Positions 4,985-13,337 of a stretch of 14,726 nucleotides of DNA are shown in pieces (the stretch's first letter is position 1; the number at the start of each line of letters is the position of its first letter). Source of the stretch: Alphaproteobacteria bacterium (GTDB lineage: Bacteria; Pseudomonadota; Alphaproteobacteria; Micropepsales; Micropepsaceae); contig JAICVV010000018.1 of NCBI GenBank assembly GCA_025935155.1, positions 1 through 14,726 of the forward strand, read 5' to 3'. The notes under the pieces are model-generated. The model did not search any database, was not told the origin of the DNA, and saw only the letters and a program-made list of their open reading frames with translations. The position numbers were made by a program, and so were the translations under genes.

Positions 4985-6637
4985 ATGAGCGGGAAGCACC
5001 TACTGACAAGCGGCGCAGCCGTGCTGCTGGCGCTCGGCACAGCGCAAGCCCAGACCAGCATTAAAGTCCACAAGCACAAACGCCATCATAAGACCATCGC
5101 GATTACCAAGGTTGCCGCACCGGCCAGTGGAATCAATGGCGGCGCAAGGGCGCAAGCAACAGCGCCATCGGCTCCGGATACAAGTCCGAATCTCGAAGAG
5201 CGGGTGCGTCGGCTGGAGGAGCAGCTCGATGCCCAGCGGGAAAAAGAGGCGGCGGAGCATACGCGACTCTCAACGCTGGAGCAGAGCTTCGGCGACACGC
5301 AATGGAGCTTCGATAATGCGCGGCCAACGGTAAAAAGTGGCGATGGGCGCTTCAGCCTGGCGATCCGCATCCGCTTCCAACTCGACGATGTCAATTATTT
5401 TCAGGGCGCGGATGTCAATACCGTTACTCCGACGCGGGACGTCCAATTCAAGGACTTGTCGTCGGGCGCGCTGGTGCGGCGCGCGTTCTTCGGCGTGGAA
5501 GGAAAGGCTTTCAACGATTTTTGGTATGAGCTGCGTTACAACGCCGGCGGGGGCGGTAGCGCGGAGACTGACCCGAGGCTAAGCCTCGCGCGCGTCGCCT
5601 ATCTCGGCGTTCCGAATTTTGAGCTGAACGCGGGCGTGATCGAGCCTGCGTTCATGTATGAAGGCACAATGTCATCCGGTCAGCTGCCATTCCTGGAGCG
5701 GCCGGAAATCGACAATATTGCTGCCGACAGTTTCGGCGCAGGCGACAGCCGCAAGGGAATCGAGGTGCGCTACCAGAAGCAGGGCGCGTTCATGCCCGAC
5801 GACAACCTCGTTCTCAATGCCGCCTTCACCGGCTCGAAAACGGAATCGACGGTCGGTCATGGAAATGGCGGCGATGAACAGACGCAGCTTCTGTTCCATG
5901 GCGCCTACCGGCTGTGGTCGGATGGCATTTCGAATCTCAGCCTCAGCGGCGATTATGCGCATGCCTTCACCGGCGGATGCGCCGGCTGCGTGCCGGGCTC
6001 GAACAACCAAATAAACCTGCAGGACCGCCCCGAATTTCGCGAGGATGGCGACCGGCTGATCAGCACGGGCGGCATCAATGCCAAGACGGCCAATATGTGG
6101 GCGTTCAGCGGCGGCGCGAACCTGGAGAACTTCTACCTCGGTGGCGAGTACGCCCGCTTCAGCGTGGATCGCGAACCCGTCTTTAGCGGTGGTATCGAAA
6201 CCCTTGCAGGTGACAGCCCGGAATTCTCAGGCTGGTATTTGGAGGGATCGTGGGTGCTCACCGGCGAACCCAAGACTTATACGGTTTCACAGACAAACAA
6301 TGAAGTTGGCGGCTTCGGCGCGCCGAAGGTCGTCTCCCCATTCTCGTGGTCCGGAGATTCCTGGGGCGCATGGGAATTGACCGCCCGCTACAGCGATACG
6401 GACCTCAATTGGAACCAGAGCCGGGTGGCCGATCCGCTGACGCTGACGCAGGGCGGAATCGCGGGTGGCGAGGAACGCATCATGATGCTGGGGCTGAACT
6501 GGTATCTGAACAACAACATCAAGCTACAGCTGAACGACGGCATCGCCCATGTCTCCAAGATCGCAGCACCCGGCTCGAATGTGCAGGTGGGTCAGGACCT
6601 GAACGTCCTCGGAATCCGGCTGCAATTCACCAACTGA
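4985..6637 (+). CDS. OprP/OprO-like phosphate-selective outer-membrane porin
   Basis: A 550-aa outer-membrane beta-barrel. The ATG at 4985 follows CGGAGAG and gives a signal peptide ending GTAQA-QT; an upstream frame start at 4952 would spoil it. After cleavage comes a His/Lys-rich stretch (KVHKHKRHHK), then a predicted coiled coil (LEERVRRLEEQLDAQREKE, about residues 65-100), then the barrel starting near WSFDNARPTVKSGDGRFSLA. The barrel shows amphipathic alternating strands and features typical of porin O/P, such as RRAFFGVEGKAFNDFWYELR and a short final strand LGIRLQFTN. The family forms anion channels with phosphate or polyphosphate preference. Its place behind a Pho box and 21 bases before pstS strongly supports phosphate or pyrophosphate uptake. 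The substrate is inferred from this context rather than from visible selectivity residues. Confidence 0.9.
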   Translation: MSGKHLLTSGAAVLLALGTAQAQTSIKVHKHKRHHKTIAITKVAAPASGINGGARAQATAPSAPDTSPNLEERVRRLEEQLDAQREKEAAEHTRLSTLEQSFGDTQWSFDNARPTVKSGDGRFSLAIRIRFQLDDVNYFQGADVNTVTPTRDVQFKDLSSGALVRRAFFGVEGKAFNDFWYELRYNAGGGGSAETDPRLSLARVAYLGVPNFELNAGVIEPAFMYEGTMSSGQLPFLERPEIDNIAADSFGAGDSRKGIEVRYQKQGAFMPDDNLVLNAAFTGSKTESTVGHGNGGDEQTQLLFHGAYRLWSDGISNLSLSGDYAHAFTGGCAGCVPGSNNQINLQDRPEFREDGDRLISTGGINAKTANMWAFSGGANLENFYLGGEYARFSVDREPVFSGGIETLAGDSPEFSGWYLEGSWVLTGEPKTYTVSQTNNEVGGFGAPKVVSPFSWSGDSWGAWELTARYSDTDLNWNQSRVADPLTLTQGGIAGGEERIMMLGLNWYLNNNIKLQLNDGIAHVSKIAAPGSNVQVGQDLNVLGIRLQFTN

Positions 6638-6658
6638 TCGCACAAAAGGAAACGAACA

Positions 6659-7684
6659 ATGACCTTCAAATTTTTTAGTATTGCCCTTGCTGCGCTAGCG
6701 GTTTCCGCAACCATTACGCAAGTATCGGGGGCGGAAATCTCGGGCGCGGGCGCGACCTTCCCATATCCGATCTATGCCAAGTGGGCGGCGGCCTACAAAG
6801 GTATCAGCGGCACGAGCCTGAACTACCAGTCCATCGGCTCCGGCGGCGGCATCGCGCAGATCAAGGCCAAGACGGTGACGTTTGGGGCCTCCGACATGCC
6901 GCTCAAGCCGAAAGAGCAGGAGGCGGCGGGACTGGTGATGTTCCCAACCGTCATCGGTGCGGAGGTAGTGATCTATAACGTATCGGGTATTCCCTCGAAC
7001 ACGCTGGTGCTGGATGGCGGGACTATCGCGAACATCTATCTCGGCAAAATCGCGAAATGGAATGACCCGGCGATCAAAAAGCTCAACCCCTCGCTCAGCC
7101 TGCCGAATATGCCGATCACGGTTGTGCACCGCTCGGACGGCTCCGGCACAACCTTCATCTTCGCGAACTATCTTTCGAAGGTCAGCAAGGAGTGGGCAGA
7201 CAAGGTTGGCGCCGGCACAGCGGTCGATTGGCCTGTCGGCATCGGCGCCAAAGGCAACGAAGGCGTAGCCGGCAACGTGGCGCAGACGGCGGGCTCGATC
7301 GGCTATGTGGAATATGCCTATGCGATGCAGAGCCATCTTCGCTACACGAAACTGAAAAATCACGATGGGCAAGTCGTGAGCCCGACCATGGCAAGCTTCA
7401 AGGCGTCTGCGTCACATGCGGATTGGGATCATGCGGATCATTTTTACATGATCCTCGCCGACCAGCCGGGTGCCGAGTCCTGGCCCATCGAAAACCCGAC
7501 CTTCATCCTGATGCACAAGCAACCATCGGATCCGACGGCTTCGGCGGAAGCGTTGAAGTTCTTCAAATGGGCTTACGAGAAGGGCGATCAGATGGCCGAA
7601 AGTCTGCTCTACATTCCGCTGCCTGACACGGTGGTTCGCAGGATCGAGGCGAGCTGGAAACAGATTCAGGGCTCGGGACAATAG
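6659..7684 (+). CDS. pstS: Periplasmic phosphate-binding protein PstS
   Basis: A 341-aa substrate-binding protein of the PstSCAB ABC importer. The ATG has AAAGGA about 8-9 bases upstream. A signal peptide covers about residues 1-25 (FFSIALAALAVSATITQVSGA). Phosphate-binding segments are easy to see: ISGAGATFPYPIYAKW near the N-terminus, SIGSGGGIAQI, FGASDMPL, and VHRSDGSGTTFIFANYL in the middle, which hold the Ser/Thr/Arg/Asp residues that grip the phosphate. The length matches the family. It follows the porin by 21 bases, so both are expected to be read from the Pho box at 4852. It is separated from its membrane partners pstC-pstA-pstB by the three regulatory genes. It converges with phoB, with a hairpin between them. 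Confidence 0.97.
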   Translation: MTFKFFSIALAALAVSATITQVSGAEISGAGATFPYPIYAKWAAAYKGISGTSLNYQSIGSGGGIAQIKAKTVTFGASDMPLKPKEQEAAGLVMFPTVIGAEVVIYNVSGIPSNTLVLDGGTIANIYLGKIAKWNDPAIKKLNPSLSLPNMPITVVHRSDGSGTTFIFANYLSKVSKEWADKVGAGTAVDWPVGIGAKGNEGVAGNVAQTAGSIGYVEYAYAMQSHLRYTKLKNHDGQVVSPTMASFKASASHADWDHADHFYMILADQPGAESWPIENPTFILMHKQPSDPTASAEALKFFKWAYEKGDQMAESLLYIPLPDTVVRRIEASWKQIQGSGQ

Positions 7685-7715
7685 AGCCCTGTTGCGAGCA
7701 TATCTCTGGCGGCTT

Positions 7716-7737
7716 GGGCGAGGCGACAGCCTCGCCC
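7716..7737. terminator. Hairpin between convergent pstS and phoB
   Basis: A perfect 9-bp stem GGGCGAGGC/GCCTCGCCC with loop GACA, 31 bases after the pstS stop and 22 bases after the phoB stop on the other strand. The + strand continues TTCTGCTGT, a weak T tract; the - strand has none. It probably serves mainly pstS and may work in both directions. Confidence 0.65.
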
Positions 7738-7759
7738 TTCTGCTGTCGAGCCAAGTGGA

Positions 7760-8443
7760 TCAGCTTTGCAGCGAATACCCGGCGGAGCGGACGGTGCGGA
7801 TGGGATCGGAGCCGCCTTCCGTCATCAGGGTCTTGCGCAACCGGCCGACATGCACATCCACGGTGCGCGTTTCGACGTAAACATCCGAGCCCCACACCGC
7901 GTCCAGCAGTTGCTCGCGGCTGAACACGCGGCCGGGATACTGCATGAGGTGCTCGAGCAGCCGGTATTCTGTCGGTCCCAGATGCAATTCGCGGCCGTTC
8001 CGCGTGACTCGATGGCGGACGCGATCCAGAACGATCTCCTGGTATTGCAGTTGGTCCGCTGCCAGGCCAGGCCGGATGCGCCGCAGCACCGCGCGGATGC
8101 GGGCGATTAACTCCGCCATAGAGAAAGGTTTGACGACGTAATCGTCAGCACCGGTTTCCAGACCACGCAGCCGGTCGGATTCTTCTCCGCGCGCGGTGAG
8201 CATAATCACGGGAAGGTTGCGCGTTTCCCGCTGGCTGCGCAAACGCCGGCAGACTTCCACGCCCGAAACGTTCGGGAGCATCCAGTCGAGCAGCACCACG
8301 TCGGGCATTCTCTCGTCAATCGCGAGCATGGCTTCCTCGCCATCCGCCGCGACCATGGCTTCGTAGCCTTCCTTCTCAAGGTTGTAGCGGAGCAGAGTGG
8401 CGAGAGCCTCCTCGTCCTCCACCACCAGAACGCTAGGTTTCAT
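7760..8443 (-). CDS. phoB: Phosphate regulon response regulator PhoB
   Basis: A 227-aa OmpR-type regulator. The receiver domain (1-120) has the acidic pair E9/D10, the phospho-acceptor D53 in LLDWMLP, the conserved T in IMLTARG and the lysine in VVKPFS. The winged-helix domain (about 130-227) ends with the recognition helix region RTVDVHVGRLRKTL. When phosphorylated by PhoR it binds Pho boxes such as those at 4852, 9217, 10496 and 10538. Its ATG overlaps the phoU stop (ATGA at 8440-8443), so translation is coupled to phoU, and GAGGTCGAGG provides the ribosome site. It is the last gene of the phoR-phoU-phoB operon, which is unusual since phoB more often precedes phoR. Confidence 0.96.
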   Translation of the reverse strand: MKPSVLVVEDEEALATLLRYNLEKEGYEAMVAADGEEAMLAIDERMPDVVLLDWMLPNVSGVEVCRRLRSQRETRNLPVIMLTARGEESDRLRGLETGADDYVVKPFSMAELIARIRAVLRRIRPGLAADQLQYQEIVLDRVRHRVTRNGRELHLGPTEYRLLEHLMQYPGRVFSREQLLDAVWGSDVYVETRTVDVHVGRLRKTLMTEGGSDPIRTVRSAGYSLQS

Positions 8444-9162
8444 GCCTCGACCTCAGATACGGGCGGCGCTGGTTCCACACCGCTCCATTTTGGGCGCGGA
8501 TCCGTGAAATCCTCGCCCGCCACTTCATATTGGACAATCTCCGCGATACCGGTCGCGTAATCGCCGATCCGTTCCAGGTTCTTCGCCACGAACAACAGAT
8601 GAGCGCAGGTCCCGATAATATGTGGATCGCCCATCATGTAGGTGAGCAATTCCCGAAAAAGGCTGTTGTAATGCTCGTCAATGTCTTCGTCGCGGTTCCA
8701 CACGCTCTTGGCTGCTTCAATATCGCCGCTGCTGTAGGCGTCCAGCGCTTCCTTGAGCCGTGCGGCGACAAGTTCACCCATGCGCTGCACCGAACGGGTG
8801 AGAGGAATTTGAGGCTGGGCGTGCGCGATCACCATTGCACGCTTCGCGATGTTCTTGGCGTAATCGCCGGCACGTTCCAAAATCAAGCTGAGCTTCAGCG
8901 CGCCAACCGCGCAGCGCAGGTCCTGGGCTACGGGCTGGCGCAAGGCAATCAGGCGTATTGAGCAGCGCTCGATTTCGTGCTGAAGCGTATCCAGTTGCTC
9001 GTCCGTGACGACGACCGATTCGGCGAGAACCACGTCTCGCAAGGCGACCGCCCGGACCGCTTGCACAACCTGGGCTTCCGTAAGGCCGCCCATGCGCACC
9101 ACATCGGCTTTCAGCTGGGTCAGCTCTTCTTCAAAAAACTTCAGCGTATGTTCGGTCATCAT
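8440..9162 (-). CDS. phoU: Phosphate signalling protein PhoU
   Basis: A 240-aa all-helical protein made of two similar three-helix bundles. Each carries the metal-binding signature of the family: LERAGDYAKNIAKR (95-108) and NLERIGDYATGIAE (195-208). PhoU links the PstSCAB transporter to PhoR and holds PhoR in its phosphatase state when phosphate is ample; loss usually turns the Pho response on permanently. The start is ATGATG (9162 or 9159) with only a weak ribosome site. It overlaps phoB by four bases and begins 63 bases after the phoR stop. A Pho-box-like element at the phoR end may give phoU-phoB a promoter of their own. Here phoU is not in the pstCAB transcript as it is in many bacteria, but in the divergent regulatory one. 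Confidence 0.96.
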   Translation of the reverse strand: MMTEHTLKFFEEELTQLKADVVRMGGLTEAQVVQAVRAVALRDVVLAESVVVTDEQLDTLQHEIERCSIRLIALRQPVAQDLRCAVGALKLSLILERAGDYAKNIAKRAMVIAHAQPQIPLTRSVQRMGELVAARLKEALDAYSSGDIEAAKSVWNRDEDIDEHYNSLFRELLTYMMGDPHIIGTCAHLLFVAKNLERIGDYATGIAEIVQYEVAGEDFTDPRPKWSGVEPAPPVSEVEA

Positions 9163-9216
9163 GGATGGCGGCTCGCTTAGGCCACCCTCAACCTGCGTCG
9201 GCGATGTACGATCCGC

Positions 9217-9234
9217 ATGACAGTTTTACAAAGG
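9217..9234 (-). promoter_or_regulatory. Possible Pho box at phoR/phoU junction
   Basis: Read on the - strand: CCTTTGT-AAAA-CTGTCAT. The second half-site is a perfect CTGTCAT and the spacer is A-rich, but the first half matches at only 3 of 7. It covers the phoR stop codon and ends 55 bases before phoU. TACATC eight bases downstream could be the -10. It could let PhoB amplify phoU-phoB. Confidence 0.45.
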
Positions 9235-10491
9235 TTTCGTGACAGTGGGGGCCGATGCGCCTTCGCCCATAGTGACTGCGCGAGGAAAGTAGACCGTGAA
9301 AGCGGTGCCCAAGCCTGGCGCGCTTTCGACCAGCACCGCGCCACGGTGGCGGTTGACGATGTGTTTCACGATGGCGAGGCCAAGCCCGGTGCCCGAGATT
9401 TCGCCAGTTTTCTGGCTGGGCACGCGGTAGAATCGGTCGGTGAGGCGGGGCAAATGCTCACGCGCGATGCCTCTGCCACGGTCCGCAATGCGGATAGCCA
9501 CATAACGGGTCTGGTAACTGCGCTCGGGCGCAAGCAGAGTAAGGCGCCCTCCGCCGGAATCACGCAAACTCGTCCGCTCAGCGTCCAATGTGTTAGCATT
9601 GAGTGCGGCGTCCGTTTCGATGGTTAGCGAGACTAGCGCACCAGCCGGAGAGTATTTCACGGCGTTGTCGAGCAGGTTCTGCACAACTTGTGCGATCTGG
9701 TCGCGGTCACCCACAGCAATCGCCTCCCCCGGCGATGGCACATCGAGTTCGATTCGCAGATTTTTGGTCGAGATCGTTGGCAAGAGTCCGTCCGCCACCT
9801 CGCGCGCGATTAAGGAAAGATCGCAGGTGCCGGAAGGTGGCACGTGCTCGTTCATCTCGATGCGTGAGAGCGACAGCAGATCGTCGATCAAGCGACTCAT
9901 CCGCTTCGCCTGTCCAGCCATGATGTCGAGAAAGCGGTCGCGCGCGTCCGCGTCCTGTTTGGCGTGGCCCTGCAAAGTCTCGATAAACCCGGAGAGTGAG
10001 GCCAGCGGCGTGCGCAATTCGTGGCTGGCATTGGCGAGAAAATCGACACGCATTCGCTCCACCTGGCGCGCCTCAGTTTCGTCGCGCAGCACGATCAGCG
10101 CAGTTTGCGCCGTCGGAAGCGGACGCACCCAGACGCGCAGTGCCTGCGACCGTAGGCCACCCGTGTCATAGGTCAGCGTGTTCTCTTTACCGGTCGTGAG
10201 CGTGGTTTCAACGGCGGCAAGCACGCCCGGATCACGTAAAACGGACACAAGCTGCTCGCCATCTATCGGGATGCGGAGCATCTCGCGCGCAGCGGCATTG
10301 GTTGCGACGATCTTCGATAACGCCGCGCCTTCGCGCCGGACGACGAGGACCGCATCCGGAAGTTCCTGGAGCGCGGCAGCAAAGAGCGTGAACTCGGTCT
10401 GAGCTGCCGGATTAGCGGCCTCGAACTGCGGCGGCGGCGCGGGGCGGCGCCAGGGAAGGGTCAAGACGCGCACGTGGCAATGCTGCCTCAA
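9226..10491 (-). CDS. phoR: Phosphate regulon sensor kinase PhoR lacking membrane segments
   Basis: A histidine kinase of up to 421 aa. A PAS-type domain (about 33-140, FTLFAAALQELPDAVLVV) precedes the phospho-acceptor H157 in FLANASHELRTPLASLSGF, then the ATPase domain with N-box QNLLDNAVKYSP (N272, N276), G1 DRGRGI (337-342), LTDRFYRV, and G2 GTGLGLAI (367-374). This pattern and the neighbours identify PhoR. A Gly/Arg-containing stretch of some 35 residues (about 292-328) separates the N-box and G1 block. The N-terminus contains no hydrophobic span; instead it is Pro/Arg-rich (PWRRPAPPP). Most PhoR proteins carry one or two membrane helices there. The start is uncertain: TTG at 10491, or GTG at 10473 with GAGG 12 bases upstream. 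Only 108 bases separate it from divergent pstC, leaving no room for a missing anchor. Confidence 0.93.
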   Translation of the reverse strand: MRQHCHVRVLTLPWRRPAPPPQFEAANPAAQTEFTLFAAALQELPDAVLVVRREGAALSKIVATNAAAREMLRIPIDGEQLVSVLRDPGVLAAVETTLTTGKENTLTYDTGGLRSQALRVWVRPLPTAQTALIVLRDETEARQVERMRVDFLANASHELRTPLASLSGFIETLQGHAKQDADARDRFLDIMAGQAKRMSRLIDDLLSLSRIEMNEHVPPSGTCDLSLIAREVADGLLPTISTKNLRIELDVPSPGEAIAVGDRDQIAQVVQNLLDNAVKYSPAGALVSLTIETDAALNANTLDAERTSLRDSGGGRLTLLAPERSYQTRYVAIRIADRGRGIAREHLPRLTDRFYRVPSQKTGEISGTGLGLAIVKHIVNRHRGAVLVESAPGLGTAFTVYFPRAVTMGEGASAPTVTKPL

Positions 10492-10495
10492 GTCG

Positions 10496-10513
10496 GTGAC
10501 GCTTTTGCGACAC
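10496..10513 (-). promoter_or_regulatory. Possible Pho box for phoR
   Basis: On the - strand: GTGTCGC-AAAA-GCGTCAC, two half-sites with 7-4-7 spacing matching the PhoB consensus at 4 and 5 of 7. It lies directly before phoR. If the TTG at 10491 were the start there would be no room for a -10 and leader, so the box supports the GTG start at 10473 or a later one, or it is a spurious match. Confidence 0.4.
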
Positions 10514-10537
10514 TGGGTTCAAGCCGGAGGTGCGGGA

Positions 10538-10555
10538 CCGTCATAAAACCGTGAC
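10538..10555 (+). promoter_or_regulatory. Pho box upstream of pstC
   Basis: CCGTCAT-AAAA-CCGTGAC matches the PhoB direct repeat at 6 and 5 of 7 with the standard 4-base A-rich spacer. It lies 45 bases before pstC. GTAAAC about ten bases downstream may serve as -10. Confidence 0.7.
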
Positions 10556-10599
10556 ACAGGTCTCGTAAACGGCACCGGCAGTAGCCCACAAAGTCTCTC

Positions 10600-11568
10600 A
10601 TGTCCGAGGCTTATGTTTCTAGCCCGCACCCGCTCTTTCCGCATGTGCATGTGCGGGGACAGCGGGTAGAGCGCGCGTTCCGGTATGCGTGCAGCGCCGC
10701 GTCCCTCGCGCTACTGGGCGCGACCGTCGGTCTTTGCGTCATGCTGGTCTGGGGCGGCTGGCCTTCGATTTCCACATTTGGCCTCGGCTTCTTCACATCG
10801 ACGGTCTGGAACCCTGTCACCGATACCTACGGAGGTGCTGGCCCGATTGTCGGCACCCTGATCACGTCCGCCGTGGCGCTCGCTTTGGCGCTGCCGCTTG
10901 CCTTCTGCACAGCAGTGTTTTTGGTCGAATTCTGTCCTGCCATCCTGCGACGCCCCATTGGTATCGCCGTGGAGTTGCTCGCAGGCATCCCTTCCATCGT
11001 TTACGGAATGTGGGGCCTCTTTGTGTTTGCCCCCTTCTTCGCGACCTACATCGAAGCGCCTCTCATGTCCTGGGCGCCGCCGGGCACCGTATGGGAGCGC
11101 CTGTTTTCCGGAATCCCAAACGGCTCTGGTATTCTCACGGCGTCGATCATTCTCGCCATAATGATCCTGCCCTATATCGCCGCGACATTGCGCGAGCTGT
11201 TCGTATCGGTTCCGGTCCGAGTGCGGGAGGCTGCCTATGGAATGGGCTGCACGCCACTTGAGGTCGTCTGGTCGGTGACGCTCCCCTTTGTCAGGCGCAG
11301 CGCCGTTGGCGCCGTTATGTTGGGCCTCGGACGGGCGCTCGGAGAAACGATGGCGGTAACGTTCGTCATCGGCAATTCTCATCGCCTGCCGCGCGGATTG
11401 TTCGATTCCGGCGCGACAATTTCCTCGGTGATCGCCAACGAATTCGCCGAAGCGACCAGTCCCATGCACATGTCCGCTCTTCTGGAACTCGGGTTCGCGC
11501 TGTTCCTCATCACCTTCGTCGTGCTGGCGCTGGCGCGGGCTCTGCTCGGCCACGGGGATGCCGCATGA
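10600..11568 (+). CDS. pstC: Phosphate ABC transporter permease PstC
   Basis: A 322-aa inner-membrane permease, one half of the channel of the PstSCAB importer. Six hydrophobic segments are visible, the first near residues 31-50 (CSAASLALLGATVGLCVMLV). The coupling helix that docks on PstB is at VREAAYGMGCTPLEVVW (from about 208, EAA at 210-212), followed by LGRALGETMAVTFVIG, a PstC/PstA hallmark. The ATG at 10600 has no clear ribosome site (CACAAAGTCTCTC precedes it), so translation initiation may be weak or the leader short. It is the first gene of pstC-pstA-pstB; pstA overlaps it by four bases. The Pho box at 10538 predicts induction by phosphate starvation. Confidence 0.95.
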   Translation: MSEAYVSSPHPLFPHVHVRGQRVERAFRYACSAASLALLGATVGLCVMLVWGGWPSISTFGLGFFTSTVWNPVTDTYGGAGPIVGTLITSAVALALALPLAFCTAVFLVEFCPAILRRPIGIAVELLAGIPSIVYGMWGLFVFAPFFATYIEAPLMSWAPPGTVWERLFSGIPNGSGILTASIILAIMILPYIAATLRELFVSVPVRVREAAYGMGCTPLEVVWSVTLPFVRRSAVGAVMLGLGRALGETMAVTFVIGNSHRLPRGLFDSGATISSVIANEFAEATSPMHMSALLELGFALFLITFVVLALARALLGHGDAA

Positions 11569-12425
11569 CACGGGACGGCATGATACTCGGCCGAAGCGGA
11601 CGCCGCCGCCTCTACAATGGAGTTTTTGTTACTGTTTGTGCTCTGGCGACGGTAGTCGCGCTCGTTGTGCTCGCTGCAATTTTGATTTCGCTGTTCCGCA
11701 ACGGAATAGGCGCGTTCGGCTTCCGCCTTTTCACGGAAGACACGCCTCCGCCCGGTGGGGCGGGAGGTTTGCGCAACGCGATTCTCGGCTCTGTGACGCT
11801 ATGCGCTGCCGCCATGATCCTCGGCATCGCGGTGGGGATGCTGGCGGGCACCTGGCTTGCCGAATATAGCCGCGAAGGCCGGTATGCGCGGACGGTTCGG
11901 TTCATCAACGACGTGCTGCTTTCAGCGCCGTCCATTCTTATCGGCCTGTTCGTCTATATCATTGCGGTGCGACCCCTGCACGGCTTTTCCGCCTTTGCAG
12001 GCTCGCTGGCCCTGGCGCTGATCGCGGCGCCCATCGTTACGCGGGCCACAGAAGATGTGCTGCGGCTTCAGCCCCGCGCATTGCGCGAAGCGGGCGTCGG
12101 TCTGGGAACACCCCATTGGGTGATCATCCGCCGGATTTTGTGGAGGACGGCGGCGGGCGGGATCGTCACCGGCGCACTGCTGGCGTTCGCGCGAATTTCC
12201 GGCGAAACCGCACCGCTACTGTTTACCGCGCTGAACAATCAATTCTTCAGCGTCAATCTGCTTCGGCCCGTCGCCAATTTGCCGGTTACAATTTTCAATT
12301 TCGCGCTCAGCCCCTATGAGGACTGGCAGCATCTTGCCTGGGCCGGTGCGCTACTGATCGCGCTCACGGTGTTAGCGATCAATCTTGTTGTGCGCATTCT
12401 TGCCACACGGGCGAAACATCCATGA
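11565..12425 (+). CDS. pstA: Phosphate ABC transporter permease PstA
   Basis: A 286-aa inner-membrane permease that pairs with PstC. The first membrane helix is near residues 19-43 ([20 protein letters not shown]), and five more follow. The cytoplasmic coupling loop is seen in [20 protein letters not shown], followed by [16 protein letters not shown], the PstA counterpart of the PstC LGETMAV segment. [19 protein letters not shown] is another conserved family block. The ATG overlaps the pstC stop (ATGA, 11565-11568), with GGGGA just upstream as ribosome site; an ATG five codons later is less well placed. Its own stop overlaps the pstB start in the same manner, so all three genes are translationally coupled and made in step. 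Confidence 0.95.
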   Translation: MTRDGMILGRSGRRRLYNGVFVTVCALATVVALVVLAAILISLFRNGIGAFGFRLFTEDTPPPGGAGGLRNAILGSVTLCAAAMILGIAVGMLAGTWLAEYSREGRYARTVRFINDVLLSAPSILIGLFVYIIAVRPLHGFSAFAGSLALALIAAPIVTRATEDVLRLQPRALREAGVGLGTPHWVIIRRILWRTAAGGIVTGALLAFARISGETAPLLFTALNNQFFSVNLLRPVANLPVTIFNFALSPYEDWQHLAWAGALLIALTVLAINLVVRILATRAKHP

Positions 12426-13273
12426 GCAATGTCGCTGCTATGCATTTGCCTGAAGTTCGCGCGCCCCTCGCCGAGATGTCCGCATTGCCGGAGCAATTCA
12501 TCGATGCGGTTCCCCAGGAGCAGGTGAAGGTCGCTGTTCGCGATCTGAATTTCTATTATGGGACGCAGCAGGCGCTTTCCGGCGTCAGTATGGGAATCCC
12601 AAACAAGACAGTAACGGCGATTGTCGGCCCCTCGGGTTGCGGAAAGTCCACCCTGCTGCGGGTGATGAACCGAATGTATAGCCTCTATCCGGGCCAACGG
12701 GCGGAAGGTGAGGTCCTGCTGGACGGCCAGAACATCCTCGACCGCAAGGTGAACCTGCCCTGGCTACGATCCCGCGTGGGCATGGTGTTCCAGCAGTCCA
12801 CCCCGTTCCCGATGTCGATTTTCGACAATGTTGCTTTCGGCGTGCGGCTCTATGAAACCTTGCGCAAAGCCGATTTGAGTGTGCGCGTGGAAGAGAGCCT
12901 GCGCCGCGCGGCGCTGTGGGAGGAAGTGAAAGACAAGCTGGACCGCCCGGCCCTTGGCTTATCAGGTGGGCAGCAGCAGCGACTGTGCGTCGCGCGCAGC
13001 ATGGCGGTGCGTCCCGAAGTTCTCCTGCTCGACGAACCCGCTTCCGCGCTTGACCCCATTTCCACCGCCAAGCTCGAAGACACCATCGTCAGTTTGAAGC
13101 GGGAGGTCGCGATTGTGATCGTCACCCACAACCTCCAGCAGGCCGCGCGGGTGTCCGACCGAACGGCCTTCATGTTTCTGGGCCGGCTTGTTGAGTACGG
13201 CACGACCGAGCGGATGTTCAACAATCCACGGACCACCCGTGCAGCCGACTACGTTACTGGCCGCTTCGGGTAG
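12422..13273 (+). CDS. pstB: Phosphate ABC transporter ATP-binding protein PstB
   Basis: A 283-aa ATPase that drives phosphate import. Walker A is GPSGCGKST (69-77), the Q-loop is in [12 protein letters not shown], the ABC signature is LSGGQQQR (180-187), Walker B is [12 protein letters not shown] (200-211) and the switch histidine is H236 in [22 protein letters not shown] and the N-M-Y-S-L-Y-P-G region are typical of PstB rather than other ABC ATPases. With the ATG at 12422 (overlapping the pstA stop) the protein has about 33 residues before the domain (core starts [13 protein letters not shown]), longer than in E. coli; an ATG at 12440 or 12476 is an alternative start, but coupling favours the first. 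The stop codon adjoins a degenerate tRNA-like sequence, and no standard terminator follows. Confidence 0.96.
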   Translation: MSNVAAMHLPEVRAPLAEMSALPEQFIDAVPQEQVKVAVRDLNFYYGTQQALSGVSMGIPNKTVTAIVGPSGCGKSTLLRVMNRMYSLYPGQRAEGEVLLDGQNILDRKVNLPWLRSRVGMVFQQSTPFPMSIFDNVAFGVRLYETLRKADLSVRVEESLRRAALWEEVKDKLDRPALGLSGGQQQRLCVARSMAVRPEVLLLDEPASALDPISTAKLEDTIVSLKREVAIVIVTHNLQQAARVSDRTAFMFLGRLVEYGTTERMFNNPRTTRAADYVTGRFG

Positions 13274-13337
13274 GCACGTGGCTCATCTGTGGAAAGCGCA
13301 AATTTCGAAGCGTTCTTGACGGAATCTCTGGATTTCT

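Noticed and set aside
6695..7372. A 225-codon frame on the - strand opposite pstS
   Set aside because: Arg/Asp-rich antisense translation with no ribosome site; the pstS motifs account for the strand.
10711..11571. A 286-codon frame on the - strand opposite pstC
   Set aside because: Composition (Arg/Gly/Glu/His-rich, no hydrophobic core) is that of an antisense frame; pstC explains the region fully.
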